Assembly (NCBI RefSeq): GCF_004337985.1
Contig: NW_021940918.1
Span: 2,708,169 to 2,772,168, forward strand
DNA from: Pyricularia pennisetigena
Lineage: Eukaryota > Ascomycota > Sordariomycetes > Magnaporthales > Pyriculariaceae
Length of the DNA stretch: 64,000 bases
Reading direction: 5' to 3'
Below the pieces are notes generated by a model. It had not been told where the DNA came from and did not search any database. It was given only the letters and a program-made list of their open reading frames with translations. Positions 1 to 11,120 of the stretch are shown here, one piece after another (within the stretch, counting starts at the first letter, position 1; the number at the start of each line of letters is the position of its first letter). A program made the position numbers and the translations under genes.

Positions 1-1090
1 GCGATGTGAGCTTGGGATACTGCAAACCGAAGTTTGATACCATCTTCTGTGAGCTGGTCGATACTTTGGTTGGTGATAATATCGTTGCTTCTACCCAGCC
101 ATTTGACTGCCATGACAAAGTCTTTCTTAGCCATCAGATGGCAGCCAATTTCGAAGATCGCCTCGACCAAGTTCTCCACAGAACGATGTGTGAGAGATGG
201 CAATAGGGCCTCCATCTTGGTGTACATATGCTCTGCAACATCATACTGTTCCTCTCTCCAACACTAGTCTCGTATGTCAGCATGTCAACTGAAAAGGCAT
301 ATTCGTGTGCAACTGACCAATGCTGCCCGGATGCCATAGTATTCTGCGCGTAACTGCACACACTCTTGTAAATCATTGTCCTTCCAATTTTCTTGCCCAA
401 GTCTCTCTGCTTCTGTGTCATACTGAGCAAGGTGTTGCATTGCAGTTTGAGAAAGCTCCATATCATGCTCCTCTTGGGTTTGTGTTAGTATTGCCAAGCA
501 AGTACGCCGTGGTATACCGAGCCAGCAACCACCAACCTGTGCATGATCTTCCTGCCTTCAAGGCAAGTCTCATCAAGTAAGCCAGTGTGGCAGCTGAGCT
601 TTTTGTCTCCCATTTTGAAAGGTGCAGTAGCTGAAAGGCAAAAACCCGGGCCGATAACAATAAGCACCTTGTCGTGGTTGTTGCGTCCTTGTTGAGCAAC
701 ACTCTCCGGCCAAGGGTACATCTATTCTAGAGATTGGTACCCAGTCGATCAAGATCAAGGTCTCCGTAGAAACTGCTGTAGGGCTGCTGCCTAGCAATGA
801 TACTGATGTGTTTTCGGACGGTTGTTAGGAGAGAACTGGCTGCAGACGGATCCTGGGACCTGTTTATGGGCAAAGTTTCTATAAGTTCGTCGGCGAGATC
901 TAATGATGTGTCAGCTATCTACCCTGAGCTGCAACAAATAATATCAACAACAACAAAAAAAAAAAAAAAAGAAAAAGAAGGAAAGATGCCCGTGTAGCAT
1001 ACCAACAATTGCCTGTCTCAATTTCATTGGCTTTTGTTTCGACCGTCGTTCACGTTCCCAATTAGGAGGAACAGCAGGTTCAAGTGACAT
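1..1090 (-). pseudogene. SPO22/ZIP4-like meiotic TPR protein, 5' part, with an in-frame stop
   Basis: Four exons can be read: 1090-1003, 899-537, 472-318 and 263-1, with GT-AG introns and consistent phases; the gene runs off the left edge. The product resembles the N-terminal part of the SPO22/ZIP4 family, TPR proteins of the synapsis-initiation complex that promote crossovers in meiosis. Family-like stretches include an ARVFAFQLL segment, a 'RLALKAGRSC' segment, and 'YYGIRAAL' spliced to 'CWREEQYDVAEHMYTKME', then a 'AVKWLGRSND' TPR-like helix. Exon 2 has a TAG at 727-729 in the phrase GTNL-stop-N, where family members usually have a tryptophan; TGG to TAG is a single G-to-A change. No alternative intron removes it in frame. 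The first exon and start (ATG 1088-1090) are weakly supported. It could be a pseudogene, a strain-specific null, or a sequence error. Confidence 0.7.
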
Positions 1091-1836
1091 TTTCGCTCTG
1101 GAGGCGACTTGGACACGACGGCGACCACGCCGGAGACTGGGATGAAGGAAGGGAATGCAGGGCGCCGTCGGTGGTACGGTGGTACTGTTGCCTGCTAGAT
1201 TGGCCGATTTCCGGGCTGGGATTGTTGGGACAACAGGACTCAAATATTTGCGAAGTGCTCAAGGTGGCACGCAGTCGAACAATTCTGGTGGAGAAAGCGG
1301 TTCGAGTAAAATTGCAACACGACAACCTCTGAGCTGACCGAATCATACAGCAGATGGCGGTCTGCCACTGTGCGCCCGCGATATTCGAAGGAAGGAGCGA
1401 CTAGACCTTATAGGCAGCCACATAAGCACCTGGTCTTTTGAGACAGTTGAATACTACCGGAGAATTCTGAATAACATAATCAAGGCACTGTACCAAGCGA
1501 ATAGACTACTTTCAAGTTTCCTTATTCTAAAGTCTGCCATGACGTGGCGACTTATCCCAGTTGGTAGGCTCCAATCCAGCCTCCTGACTTAGGCGTCTAT
1601 CCGTGAGGATCATTATCATTGTTTTAAGTCTATGTAGAATATTCCCTGTTTAATGAACAGTGTAACATTTCTGCCCCGAAGCTTCTTTCCGAATGCCTTA
1701 TTCCCGACGTCAGACAGTGCCATATCGGTATGCTGCAGAATTATAAGTGCACCAGTGTGTTATATGTTGCGTATGTACTGTATGTAAAGCAAGTCTTGTA
1801 GCGCGACTGGTTGGCTCCAGCTCAATTGCAAAATAC
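1091..1836. other. gene-free interval
   Basis: I see no convincing coding frame, RNA gene or repeat here. It lies between the start of the SPO22-like gene and the 3' end of the ERT1-like gene and must hold the promoter of the former and the 3' UTR of the latter. Confidence 0.5.
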
Positions 1837-4052
1837 TTATTCGGCAGCTGGAGGATCATGTGGCAGGAAATTTCCAATTATCAAACTTGGACTATGCAGC
1901 ACATCAAAGTATGGTCAGTCTTTTGCAACGAATAACCCCAGCGGAGAATTTACTTGAGATGGATCTCACATTTTATGGTCATCTCTTCGAATTTTCAGAG
2001 AAAAGCAACACTTGATTGCAGGCAGTTCCGACTTGTCGTCTGGGTTTTTCAGTGTACAGGCCGTCAGGAGGGTGTCGTGCGCAGGATCGAAGGCGATGGT
2101 GCCAAACTCCTCCCAGTACCTGACCACTGACTCTTCTGTCAATATTTCATGAAGAGCAATTTTCCCCTAGTATAGAAATTGAAGGGATCATCGTTAGTTC
2201 GTGTCGCATACGCCAGTTCCTGGGAAGAGAGGATGGCAAGACACTCACATCTCGCAAGTCGTCCACCGGTACGTTGATGAGCTCTGCCATCTCTTTGTTT
2301 CCTCGAAAGATCTCACCCGTCCTTCGCCAGCAACAAGCTGGTATTGCCATGCTTGCAAACACCCGGTCGTAGTCCATAAGAGTCTTTTCAAACCACATCT
2401 CGACATATACAAGCTCAATGTCTGTTAGAGCATGAATCTTTTCACGGAACTTTGGCCGGAATCGGTCAAGCTGTCGTAGAATCTTTTGCTTAGATGTTGC
2501 TGCGATATGACTGTCAAGATAATTTGAGAGACGCGAGTATCCCTTAATATAGTTGAAAGGCTTGAGAAGTCCCGCATCATACTTGGCCTTGAGCAACCTC
2601 TGCATGCGTTCCTCTGCCGTGTCGTTGCCAGACGGATCTGCAGCTTGAAGGTAATATTCACGCGCCTTGTCTATCGCGACAGTGCTCGAGGGACGGACTA
2701 TTGACTTGCCCAGCTCACCCTGTGACGTCGAAAGCGCTTCCTTTTGATGCGGTATTGCACTTGGTGGAAGCATACTGTTCCCTGTACCGTTCAAAGTTTC
2801 GGAATTCTCGCCAGTGCTGTTAAGGAACGAAGAAACAATTGTATCGGCTTGAGCCGTGCCAGGTAGATTTTGCGACTGTTCGTCCTGCAGTAGCGAGCCA
2901 TCTTCCAGCAGACTTCCGTTTAAGAAGTCGCTCAGGAGATTGAACTCATTCGTTACCTCGGGCGTGATCAAGTTGAAGCTTGGATGATAGCCGTGCATAT
3001 CATGAAAGTGACTTTGATTTATCCAGCCATCCGAGAAGCCGGGAACTTTACCTCAAAGGAAAATTGTCAGCAAAATGAAAGAGCAATGACTCAGTCACCA
3101 ACCTATTGGCAGGTGAGTCGGGCAAGACTCGAAATATATGCAGACGATAAAGAGCAAGCCGGTACGTACAGCTATTCAAGTTCTCAGATCCCATTGCATT
3201 TGGCCGCACCCCTGTCAACGGTGACTGTGGCACAAGTAAGGGGTTTCCTCGGCCTAGGACAGCCGCCGCGGCGCCGTTGTCAAGGCCCGATCCGACTGCG
3301 TCCATCCGGCCATCGTAGGTTGTCATCGTGTTGGTGGCCGCTTGTCCATCGCGCGAGGTCTGGGTCATATCTGTCTGGTGCTCGGAGTCGTCCGCCGCCG
3401 TCCCGAGAGCGCTCTTGGCCTTTTTACTTTCGTGTTCTCGCGGCTCGTCGTGACAAAGATGTCCAATGTTTCTCTTGATACATCTGGTGCAGGGACGTTC
3501 CTGATCAAGTTTCGGGTGCCATTGTCAGTGTGACTGATCATGAGAACATCCTTGCCGCAGCAGGTTGAGGTGAAGGCCTTACATACGAGGTCACACGTCA
3601 TGTGCTGATAGTAGAATATAACAACCAGAATTAGCCCATTTTGTTCCCCGACATCGCCAGCTTGTCGCAGCGGACATGGCGGGGCCAAGTAGCTCTCCTC
3701 TAGGAGAGCCATTGGGTTGTCCGCCACATCAAAGGGCACAATGCCCACGGAGACCAGCAGAACCTACAGATCTACGACAATATACGCACGCTGCAGATCG
3801 ACGCAAGTGCCCGAACGAGTCAGCAACAATACGATTTACTCAAAACAAGGTGGACAAGCCAGATGACATGCATGTCCATCATCACGAGGCAGTGAAAGGC
3901 GCACCATGGTTGACCTTGCGCCGTTTCTTCGGCGCCTTGCCCTGCTCTTCCGTCCCACCGCTCCGGCTGGCCTTCAAAGGGTGGCGGACCTCGGCGTCCG
4001 GCTTTGCCGCGTCATCGCTCGGACTGACATCTTTCCCCTTGGCTGTTTCCAT
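1837..4052 (-). CDS. ERT1/AcuK-type Zn2Cys6 transcription activator of gluconeogenesis
   Basis: Seven exons (4052-3905, 3790-3768, 3604-3587, 3500-3170, 3045-2249, 2166-1970, 1891-1837) give a 522-residue protein in one frame. After a short basic N-terminus (KKRRKVNH) the spliced sequence forms a Zn2Cys6 cluster with the order CVYC, then HMTC, then RPCTRCIKR, then HLC. The C-terminal half carries the family's conserved block (RFRPKFREK, VEMWFEKTLMDYDRVFASM, PACCWRRTGEIFRGNKEM) and a PAS-like end (WEEFGTIAFDPAHDTLL, CCFSLKIRRDDHK). ERT1/AcuK-like factors activate PEP carboxykinase, fructose-bisphosphatase and other non-fermentable carbon genes in the nucleus. The zinc cluster is split over four exons, two of only 23 and 18 bases, so automatic annotation may miss it. 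An in-frame ATG at 4163 would add 37 residues; I prefer 4052 on family length. Confidence 0.9.
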
Positions 4053-4858
4053 GGGAGGCCACTCGTTTCGAGCCCGCTCCGGGCTGGCAGGGGATGTAAT
4101 CGGTCTGGAGTCGAGGAATTGGCACCGAATCTCATTGGTGTGGAATAGACCGGGTGTAAACACAGATGGCGGCGAGTCGAAAAAAGAAAGCTACCTCGGG
4201 CGCACGCGACCCATTCGCACCCGGGTGGCAGCTGACGGCTAGTTACAGGCGAACGCGGACGGGATCCGTTTATTGAGTACGAGGGCGGCGTGCCGCCGGC
4301 GTCGGAGGAGAAGTCGCGCACTTTCACCGTGTCAATCGCTTGCCGATGCCGCCATGCAAGGTGCGATCACTCGGGGTGACTTCTGCGTGGAGCAATCTTG
4401 TGTTTCATCAACTATTACCGCAGAGCACCGTCTGATCGACGAAACCAAGGTGTGCAGGTATGCATGTCAATTGGAGATCGCGTGAGCACTCCGATCCATT
4501 GGGATTCTGCAGCTTCGGTGGGTGATTTGCCCGCTGCCACTAGCCTTGGGCATGCAGCCCAGGTTTGTCAGAGCGGGGCTACCTTGATTTCAGCCGAGGG
4601 GTTCTTAACGATTGGAGAGTTCCGCAATTTTCGGCGTCGAGGGCGGGCTTTGCTTTATCTGCAGCAAATTTGGGATTTGTTTGCGAGATTCAAAATTTAC
4701 ACAAAGGCGCTGCCGAAATCGAGAGCTTGCTATTATTTTTATACAATCTTTGGTTTGGAATTTTCTGCATTACCCTTAAATTCCCTCTGGCTGTCTACCT
4801 ACCTGAGATACTTGGTTGACAGCGGTCATTACGACACTGTTTGCAAACTTTTCCAACC
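4053..4858. other. gene-free interval (ERT1 promoter side)
   Basis: It holds the probable ERT1-like promoter and the 3' UTR of the calpain-like gene. Frames such as the one around 4398-4964 on the plus strand have no recognisable domain and I do not call them. Confidence 0.45.
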
Positions 4859-7600
4859 TCACATTGTTGCGCCAGCTGGGGCCGAATCTACCGAAAGCAA
4901 GGCTCCTTCCTCAGGGTCTTTGGGCTCTACAAGTCTGACAGACACATTTTCACACTGCGAGTAAACACGGAGGCCAACGACACAGACCTGGCACAATGTA
5001 ACGGACCATGTTAGCAATCGTCGCTCGAGGGTAAACGGCACAAGGTTGAGATGGAGGTTCAAGAGAACTTACCGCATTCCATGGTCCGGGGTGTTCATGA
5101 AAGTCATCCGAGGACTCGCTGCTGCTGTCATCATTGTCGTCCTCATCACTGCCGTAGGCTTCGCTGTCGTCTTTTTCATCTTTCTCTTCCTCCTTTTTCT
5201 CCCGTTCCTCGCAAACTTTGCACTTCACCAGCTCAGACTCGCCCTGTGCCTTCTCTGCATTAGGTTCAGTCTTGACTGGTACAGTGTTCATCTCGGTCTT
5301 CTTCTCGCCATCCTCCTCCTCTTTGATGTTCTCCTTATTGTCAGTTTTACCCTCATCGGCCTTAGGATCTTTGTTGTGCTCCTCCCGGATGTCTTTAGCG
5401 TTGGCTTGCTTTTGATCCTCCTCAACGTGGTCCGCACCCAAAGCTGCTTCCGTCTGCTGTTCGGTTTGTTTCGTTTCAGGTCCCTGCTGTTTAAGAGACG
5501 ACCTGTGCTGCCTTCTCTTTTCCTTCGCCTCTTTCTCCTTGGCATTTCTCTTTTCTTCCAGTTTCTTCTTTTCCGCCTTTGTGTGCAACACGAGGTCTTC
5601 GTCAGTAATACCAGCCTTTGCGTGAGCCAGGTCATACTGCATTCCTATCTGGCGTAACTTCTGTGGGTTGCTCTGAGCCCGCTGCTTAACAATGTCTTCC
5701 ACCATGTCCTTGCTGGTATCGCGAGTGGCCGTGATCTTTGGGATGACCTCGTAGCAACCGGCCTCAAGCTCCACCTCGCAAGAGACTGATCGGTTGCCGT
5801 TGTATATACCAGCACGTACGCGACAAATGTGGTCTCCAGATTTGGCTCCTTGTTCTTGAAGCACAAAATGTAGCGAAAAGTCGTACTGTCCTTCCAGCCC
5901 CCTGAAATAGCGATCATCTAGCTGAGCCAAGGTGATGACTACCAAGCCTCCTTGTTTGATCTGAAAACAGTCAGTAACTGAATATTATATATATATATGA
6001 TATCAAGGGAGAACAAACTTACCTCGAGCGAGAACTTGCACTGCGAGTAGCCAGTGACCCAAGAAATATTCATCGTAGCCCACTGCTGGACCACGCTCCA
6101 ACTCTTATCAAAGAGCCTAGTTCGAGAAATATCTTCGAACTTCTCAAGCATATCATGATAGGATATCCAAAAGACGCCATCATCGCCAAAGGTATGACCA
6201 AGTTTCGTCAACCAGTACGGCGTCCACTCTTTCGACCCATCTGACCATGGGCCGTTCCACTCGCCATCACCCCAGGGGTTCCTGTTGGGTTTGGTGATGA
6301 AAAATCAGCTGTGAGAAATTTTCGGGCGATTAAAAGGCCAACGATGGTTATTATAACTTACCTGACTTGCACCAGTCTCACCTTTTGTCCGTCCTCGCCA
6401 CTCACCTCCGTGGCTCGGAGGATAGAGTATGCATGGCTACCAAATAGACCATCGCTGTCGTCCGGTCGGGAAGCTAATGCAAACACGAAGTCTCCATTCT
6501 GGCTCGAAAGTTCACGCCATAGCTTGTCCTTGTTGAGAACACAATTAGTAGCAAGGTTGGCGGTTACACCACCAGTCATGTCTTCCACAGCCTGTCCGGC
6601 CCACCCAGATTCGATAGCGTGACTGTTTGGGTGCCAATGCAGGCTTGTTAGTAAGCTCTCGCTTGGAAACAGATACTATACCTAACAGGTTCTGACTCAC
6701 TAGTCTCCGTGAATCTTGGCATATGCTTTCTCCATTAGAGGGAGCCAGGTTTCATTTGGATCTTGGCATTTGGAGAAGAAGAGTGCATTGGATCCGGTTT
6801 GGTGGCTACAAAATGACGGTTAGCTTGGAAGCGCCAAAGAATGTGCAGTCACAAAAGTCATAGCCAGCTACAGCAGACAGAAGCTGGCGGCAGGGAATAG
6901 CTACTGACTTGCGACGCCACTCGCGTGCTTTCTTGCCCGTTGGGTCGTGGTCCTCACGAAAATCAGGAGCAGAGAGGTACAGGCTGTCGTCGACCAAAAC
7001 GGGCTCCCACTCTCCGTCACGATAGAAGACGAAGCCGTAAACCCCGACTTCCTCGTCCCGGGCAACGCACACGCGCTCCATGAGATCCTTGCGGTGCGCT
7101 ATGGTCGCGGTGCCCGCGAGCCACCAGCAGTCGCCGATGGCGCCCTGGACGATATCGGAGGCCTCACAGCCGTTGATGGTGAACTGCGGGTTCTCAAAGA
7201 TCCAGTCGACCCGGTGGACCGAGCCCGTGTTGAAACTGCTCTTGCTGCGGAGCCCGTCGAGGGTGTTACGGCAATAGTCAGTGGCCAGGTCGAAGTCTGG
7301 GTCGGTGAACTTCTCGTTGGTGCGATGGGCCTCGCGCACTATGCGCTTGACGCGCTCGCGGCACTCGCGGGCGGCGGCCTCGTAGGAATCGGCAGCATTT
7401 TGAGTAGAGGTCGACAGACTGAGCTTCTCCAGGGGCAGCAGGCTCCGATAGAGACTTCGCGGGAAGATTGATGTCACCTTGCCCGGCTTCTTGGTGAAGA
7501 AAGAGTCCCAGAACTCTGACACATGCTCTTGCGGTGCCTTGCTATAGTTTCTTCGCTCGGGCGCCACTATCACACTCTGGTTATCCATTCTGCCGTCCAT
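4859..7600 (-). CDS. calpain-like cysteine protease with acidic C-terminal extension
   Basis: Six exons (7600-6909, 6805-6701, 6622-6362, 6281-6023, 5960-5073, 4987-4859) code for 777 residues in frame. The CysPc domain covers about residues 130-430. All three catalytic residues are visible: Cys158 in GAIGDCWW, His329 in GSHAYS and Asn354 in RNPWGD, so it is likely an active calcium- or context-regulated intracellular endopeptidase. A C2-like or calpain domain III segment follows (about 430-530). A long, highly charged region rich in E, K and D (about 540-720) then ends in a short ordered tail. Fungal calpains include PalB/Rim13 of pH signalling, but this one lacks recognisable MIT and PalB-specific features, so I assign only the family. 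It sits in the same orientation as ERT1, separated by a spacer of about 0.8 kb. Confidence 0.9.
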
Positions 7601-10323
7601 GTCTGCTGTGGGCTAAACAGCTGGTGATTGTAAATCTCTATTTGGAAATATATGATCCAAAACTGTCGCAGGAAGCACAAAATAGTACTTTGCTACATTT
7701 GTCTTGTCGTCAATCAACGGTCGAGTCAAAAAAATGCCGCGGTAAATGAGCTTCATATACCCGACAGAATACCTCTGTCTCCAGCCAAAAAGATCTTCCT
7801 CATGCCTAGCCTGGCCAGATCCCGAAGGATCATGCCGAGTTGGCCGTCTCTGACAATGCGAACCCAATCATGTGTTCCGTTGGTGGTAAGGCTACCAGCC
7901 TGGCGCATATAGCAATAGGGAGGGGCATCGTGATAAAATTAACCGAAAAGTGATGTGTTCTCTGCTGTTTATGCAATGGCTACAGGTTAGACTACACTTG
8001 GGTTTCATCGACCACGTTGTCACCCCAAGGAGACCCTGCAGCAGCTGATGACTGCTTGTATGAAAATGGGAAGGCCACAAACTAGAAAAGAGAGTTAGAT
8101 TTCATGCGTCGTCCATTTGATGCGGGACGCTGCACCACGCTGACCCCATTTGGCTGTAGCGCGGATTTCAGCCGCCCTTGGCGCTGTTGGTCAGCAGCCA
8201 AGCCAGCCCAAGGTCACTTGTGGTAAACCGCATCCTGGATTTCTGTTTCGTTCCAATAACAACACAAGGCCAGCATATACGGCTAAATCTATGGTGCTCA
8301 TACGTATGAAGTCCGCAAGTGGCTTGACCTCAGTAATCAGGGTAGCTAACCAAGGAGATCACGTCCATACGTATCCGCTCACGTCAGCTTATGTACTACT
8401 TTTACTTGGCCTACATTGCGGCTCCAAGACACATCTACAAGTGTCAGACAGCCTTGCAATGCGCTGATTAAATCGCATAGGCACCGGATCTCTTGATCGC
8501 ATAAAGCACCCTCGAGTTATAACCTGGTCCTACTGGTTCAGCATTAAACATGTGGTATGAGGAAATAGAAAGTTTCACAAAATTATCCTACTATTTCCTA
8601 CATACTAGTTGTTGATCCATGGTTAGCCCCGTTCGTGTTATCTGTCTACTGTATACCATTAATGGCCATGCTCAGTCTTTCAAGTTCTTTTTGTATTTTC
8701 ATCTCCATCCCTGGTCACAACAACATAATCCTCGAGGGAAACAGCAGCTCATCGACAGAAACTTTATCAGATTTTCAGAGCAAAAGATGTTAGTTTTCAT
8801 CAGCAGTTTTAATCAGACCTTCGATTGGAAGATATACCTGTAGTCAAGAAATAGAATTGTGGCTGATTACTGGATGGTCCCACATGACCTCGTTGCGTTT
8901 TTTATTATACAAACGACATTATTCCCAGCGAGCCCGAGTGTATTATACATAGTCAAGCCCTGGCAATATTGATGCTAAGTTTGAGGCGTAAACCATCGTC
9001 TCGTTGAGAATACAAGACATGTCGAGTTGCAAAACCGGCTTAGGGACATTGTCCCCCGTTGCTTCATGAGCAAATTAATTCAGGCCCAGCCCCAAAATCA
9101 TGTCAGTTGCATGCCATACTCATGAGTAGATAAGCTTCATGCCATAGATGCGGCTATGAACCAACCTTCGACGAAGCGTCTGCGGGCTGTCCAATCGCCT
9201 CTGAGCATGAGGCTTAATTCGATCCTAGATAGAATATGGTAGGGCGTAATAGTCTGCTCATACCGCAAAAACTGAATAAGAGCTCCTCGATTTGTGTAGT
9301 CGCGTGTCCCTTTTGCGGTTTCGAGTCTTCTGGGGAGGTTACCAGAGCTAGCGGACCCGGGAACCACTTCACGGGCTGAGGAATTTGAGAGACCACACAG
9401 ATGTAGGTCTAATTCACCAGCAACTAAGCGTACTAGAAACCAATGATACAATGCTAGTTCGTGAAACTGCGGGCTTGAGACTTGTGTCCTTCATTATGGG
9501 GGATGGTGTGGACTTGGTTACTCTGAAGCAATATCAGTGATTGCATGATTGCTCGTCAATATTGGTACAAGCTTAATGGGATGCGCGTTATTGTGCACTT
9601 GAGAAATCATAACGCCCACATGCCATTTACCAGAGCCTAGCCATTCATCCGGTGGAGATTCAAAAGCCAATCATCAGGGCTGAAAGCAGAGACAAAAAAA
9701 AAAGAAAGAAAGAAACCTCCACAAGACCGCTATACCCAAAAAGAGAAAATATGATTAAGAAAATCGGCAATTTTGTTTCTCCGCTTGGATATTCCCAGCA
9801 GAGTCTAGTCTTTAATCAAGTCCACCATATATCTTCAAGAATCAAACTATAGGAGGTCTTGTTGAGATGAGCAATTCATTACAAAGAAGCAACGAGCATT
9901 GTGTTGTTGGGGTATTGCGGATTTAGAAAATGACCGGGGACGCACGTTTCAGAGGGAGCCGAGTTTAAATGGAGTAAACTGTTGGATTCAACAAATACAC
10001 ATGGCGATAATGTGCGTGGAACTCTGGATAGTTATTTGTATGAGCAGAAATATATAGTCTTGAACAAAAGTCTTGGGAAAAAGATTTCAACCTAACCGTT
10101 GTATTGTTTATCTTCCCAAAGGTCCACTTGCGGTGAAATACGTCATCAGGATACAGACAGTAGGTGGGGTTCAGCGCCCCGAGGGAAGGTGACACTTGAA
10201 AACTCAATGATTCTGTTTTCACACTTGGGAAATTTATTATCTCTTCGATATAATCCAAAATACCAGCCTGCACCGATCAAGTCAGACAAGTCAAGAAGGA
10301 TAAAGTTATAGTTTTTCGACACC
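7601..10323. other. 2.7-kb gene-free interval
   Basis: Both strands were read. No frame has a recognisable domain, no tRNA or tandem array is visible, and base composition is normal (not RIP-like). Short frames at 9137-9451 and 7753-7908 (minus) are unsupported. It contains the promoter of the calpain-like gene and the region upstream of mobA. Confidence 0.45.
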
Positions 10324-11103
10324 GTGATATCATATATTTCAATGAGACCTCTACTCCTCGCTGGTGGCAAGTCGACTCGGATGGGCTCGCCAAAGCACCT
10401 CCTTTCCCTTCCCGATGGCCAGCCGCTGTACCTGCGTCTTGCTAAGACTCTGCATGCCGCTTGTCCAGGTTCAGTCCCTGTGGTCGTCTCCCTTGCCCAC
10501 GATTCAATATTGGACCAGACATTGCGCAATGCAACGGAACAAGGTGGCTGTATGCTCGCTCCTGAGGGTTGGCAGCCATCCGACGGACTTTCTACTCCAA
10601 ACAAACAACATTTACCAATCCTGAAGGTGCTCATAGATGAGGGTGAAGGCACTAGGCTAGAGTCCGCAGGCCCTGCGGCCGGACTCTTGGCAGCTCACCG
10701 AGCATATCCCAGCGCCACTTGGCTCGTGCTGGCCTGTGACTTTCCCTTTTGCACCACCGAGATATTGCATCAACTCCAGTCTGAATATCAATCTCCAGTC
10801 ACTTGCTTCCGCAATGACGAGGGTTTTATCGAGCCGCTTCTCGCCATATGGAGCCCAGACGCTCTGCGGCGACTCGAGGATAACACAGCGAATGGCAACT
10901 CAAGTCCAAGTGCAGTAGTGCGTCAGTTGGGTGGATTAGTGCTTGCACCGCCACGGCAGACAGAGTGTAAAAAGGATGAAGATCCTGAATTTAATGATGG
11001 CCTTGAGAGATTATCGCCTCTCTTCAACGTCAACACGAAGGAAGAATGGGGAGCCGTCTTAAGAGTTAAGCGCTGCAATGACGGGATCTTATCTACCGCC
11101 TGA
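10324..11103 (+). CDS. mobA-like: MobA-like molybdenum cofactor guanylyltransferase
   Basis: This intronless frame of 259 residues (253 from the second ATG at 10342, which lies directly before the nucleotide-binding loop) has the hallmarks of MobA. These are LAGGKSTRMGSPKHLL at the N-terminus (GTP-binding loop and lysine), GPAAGLLAAH, the metal-binding motif LACDFPF, and a C-terminal FNVNTKEEW. MobA attaches GMP from GTP to Mo-molybdopterin, giving the (bis-)molybdopterin guanine dinucleotide used only by DMSO-reductase-family enzymes. Eukaryotic Mo pathways normally stop before this step, so a fungal MobA makes sense only beside a bis-MGD enzyme, and one lies 2.0 kb downstream. The stop codon is 17 bases from the stop of the convergent moeA-like gene. 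Other NTP-transferase activities (for example the cytidylyltransferase MocA) are possible; the context favours MobA. Confidence 0.88.
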   Translation: MISYISMRPLLLAGGKSTRMGSPKHLLSLPDGQPLYLRLAKTLHAACPGSVPVVVSLAHDSILDQTLRNATEQGGCMLAPEGWQPSDGLSTPNKQHLPILKVLIDEGEGTRLESAGPAAGLLAAHRAYPSATWLVLACDFPFCTTEILHQLQSEYQSPVTCFRNDEGFIEPLLAIWSPDALRRLEDNTANGNSSPSAVVRQLGGLVLAPPRQTECKKDEDPEFNDGLERLSPLFNVNTKEEWGAVLRVKRCNDGILSTA

Positions 11104-11120
11104 AACATGCCAGAATTGTC

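Noticed and set aside
4398..4964. 188-codon plus-strand frame upstream of ERT1
   Set aside because: Overlaps the 3' end of the calpain-like gene and resembles no protein family I know.
7753..7908. 52-codon minus-strand frame with protein-like helix (VRIVRDGQLGMILRDLARLG)
   Set aside because: Too short, no recognised family, no flanking exons found.
9137..9451. 104-codon minus-strand frame
   Set aside because: No domain or conserved motif; composition typical of intergenic sequence.
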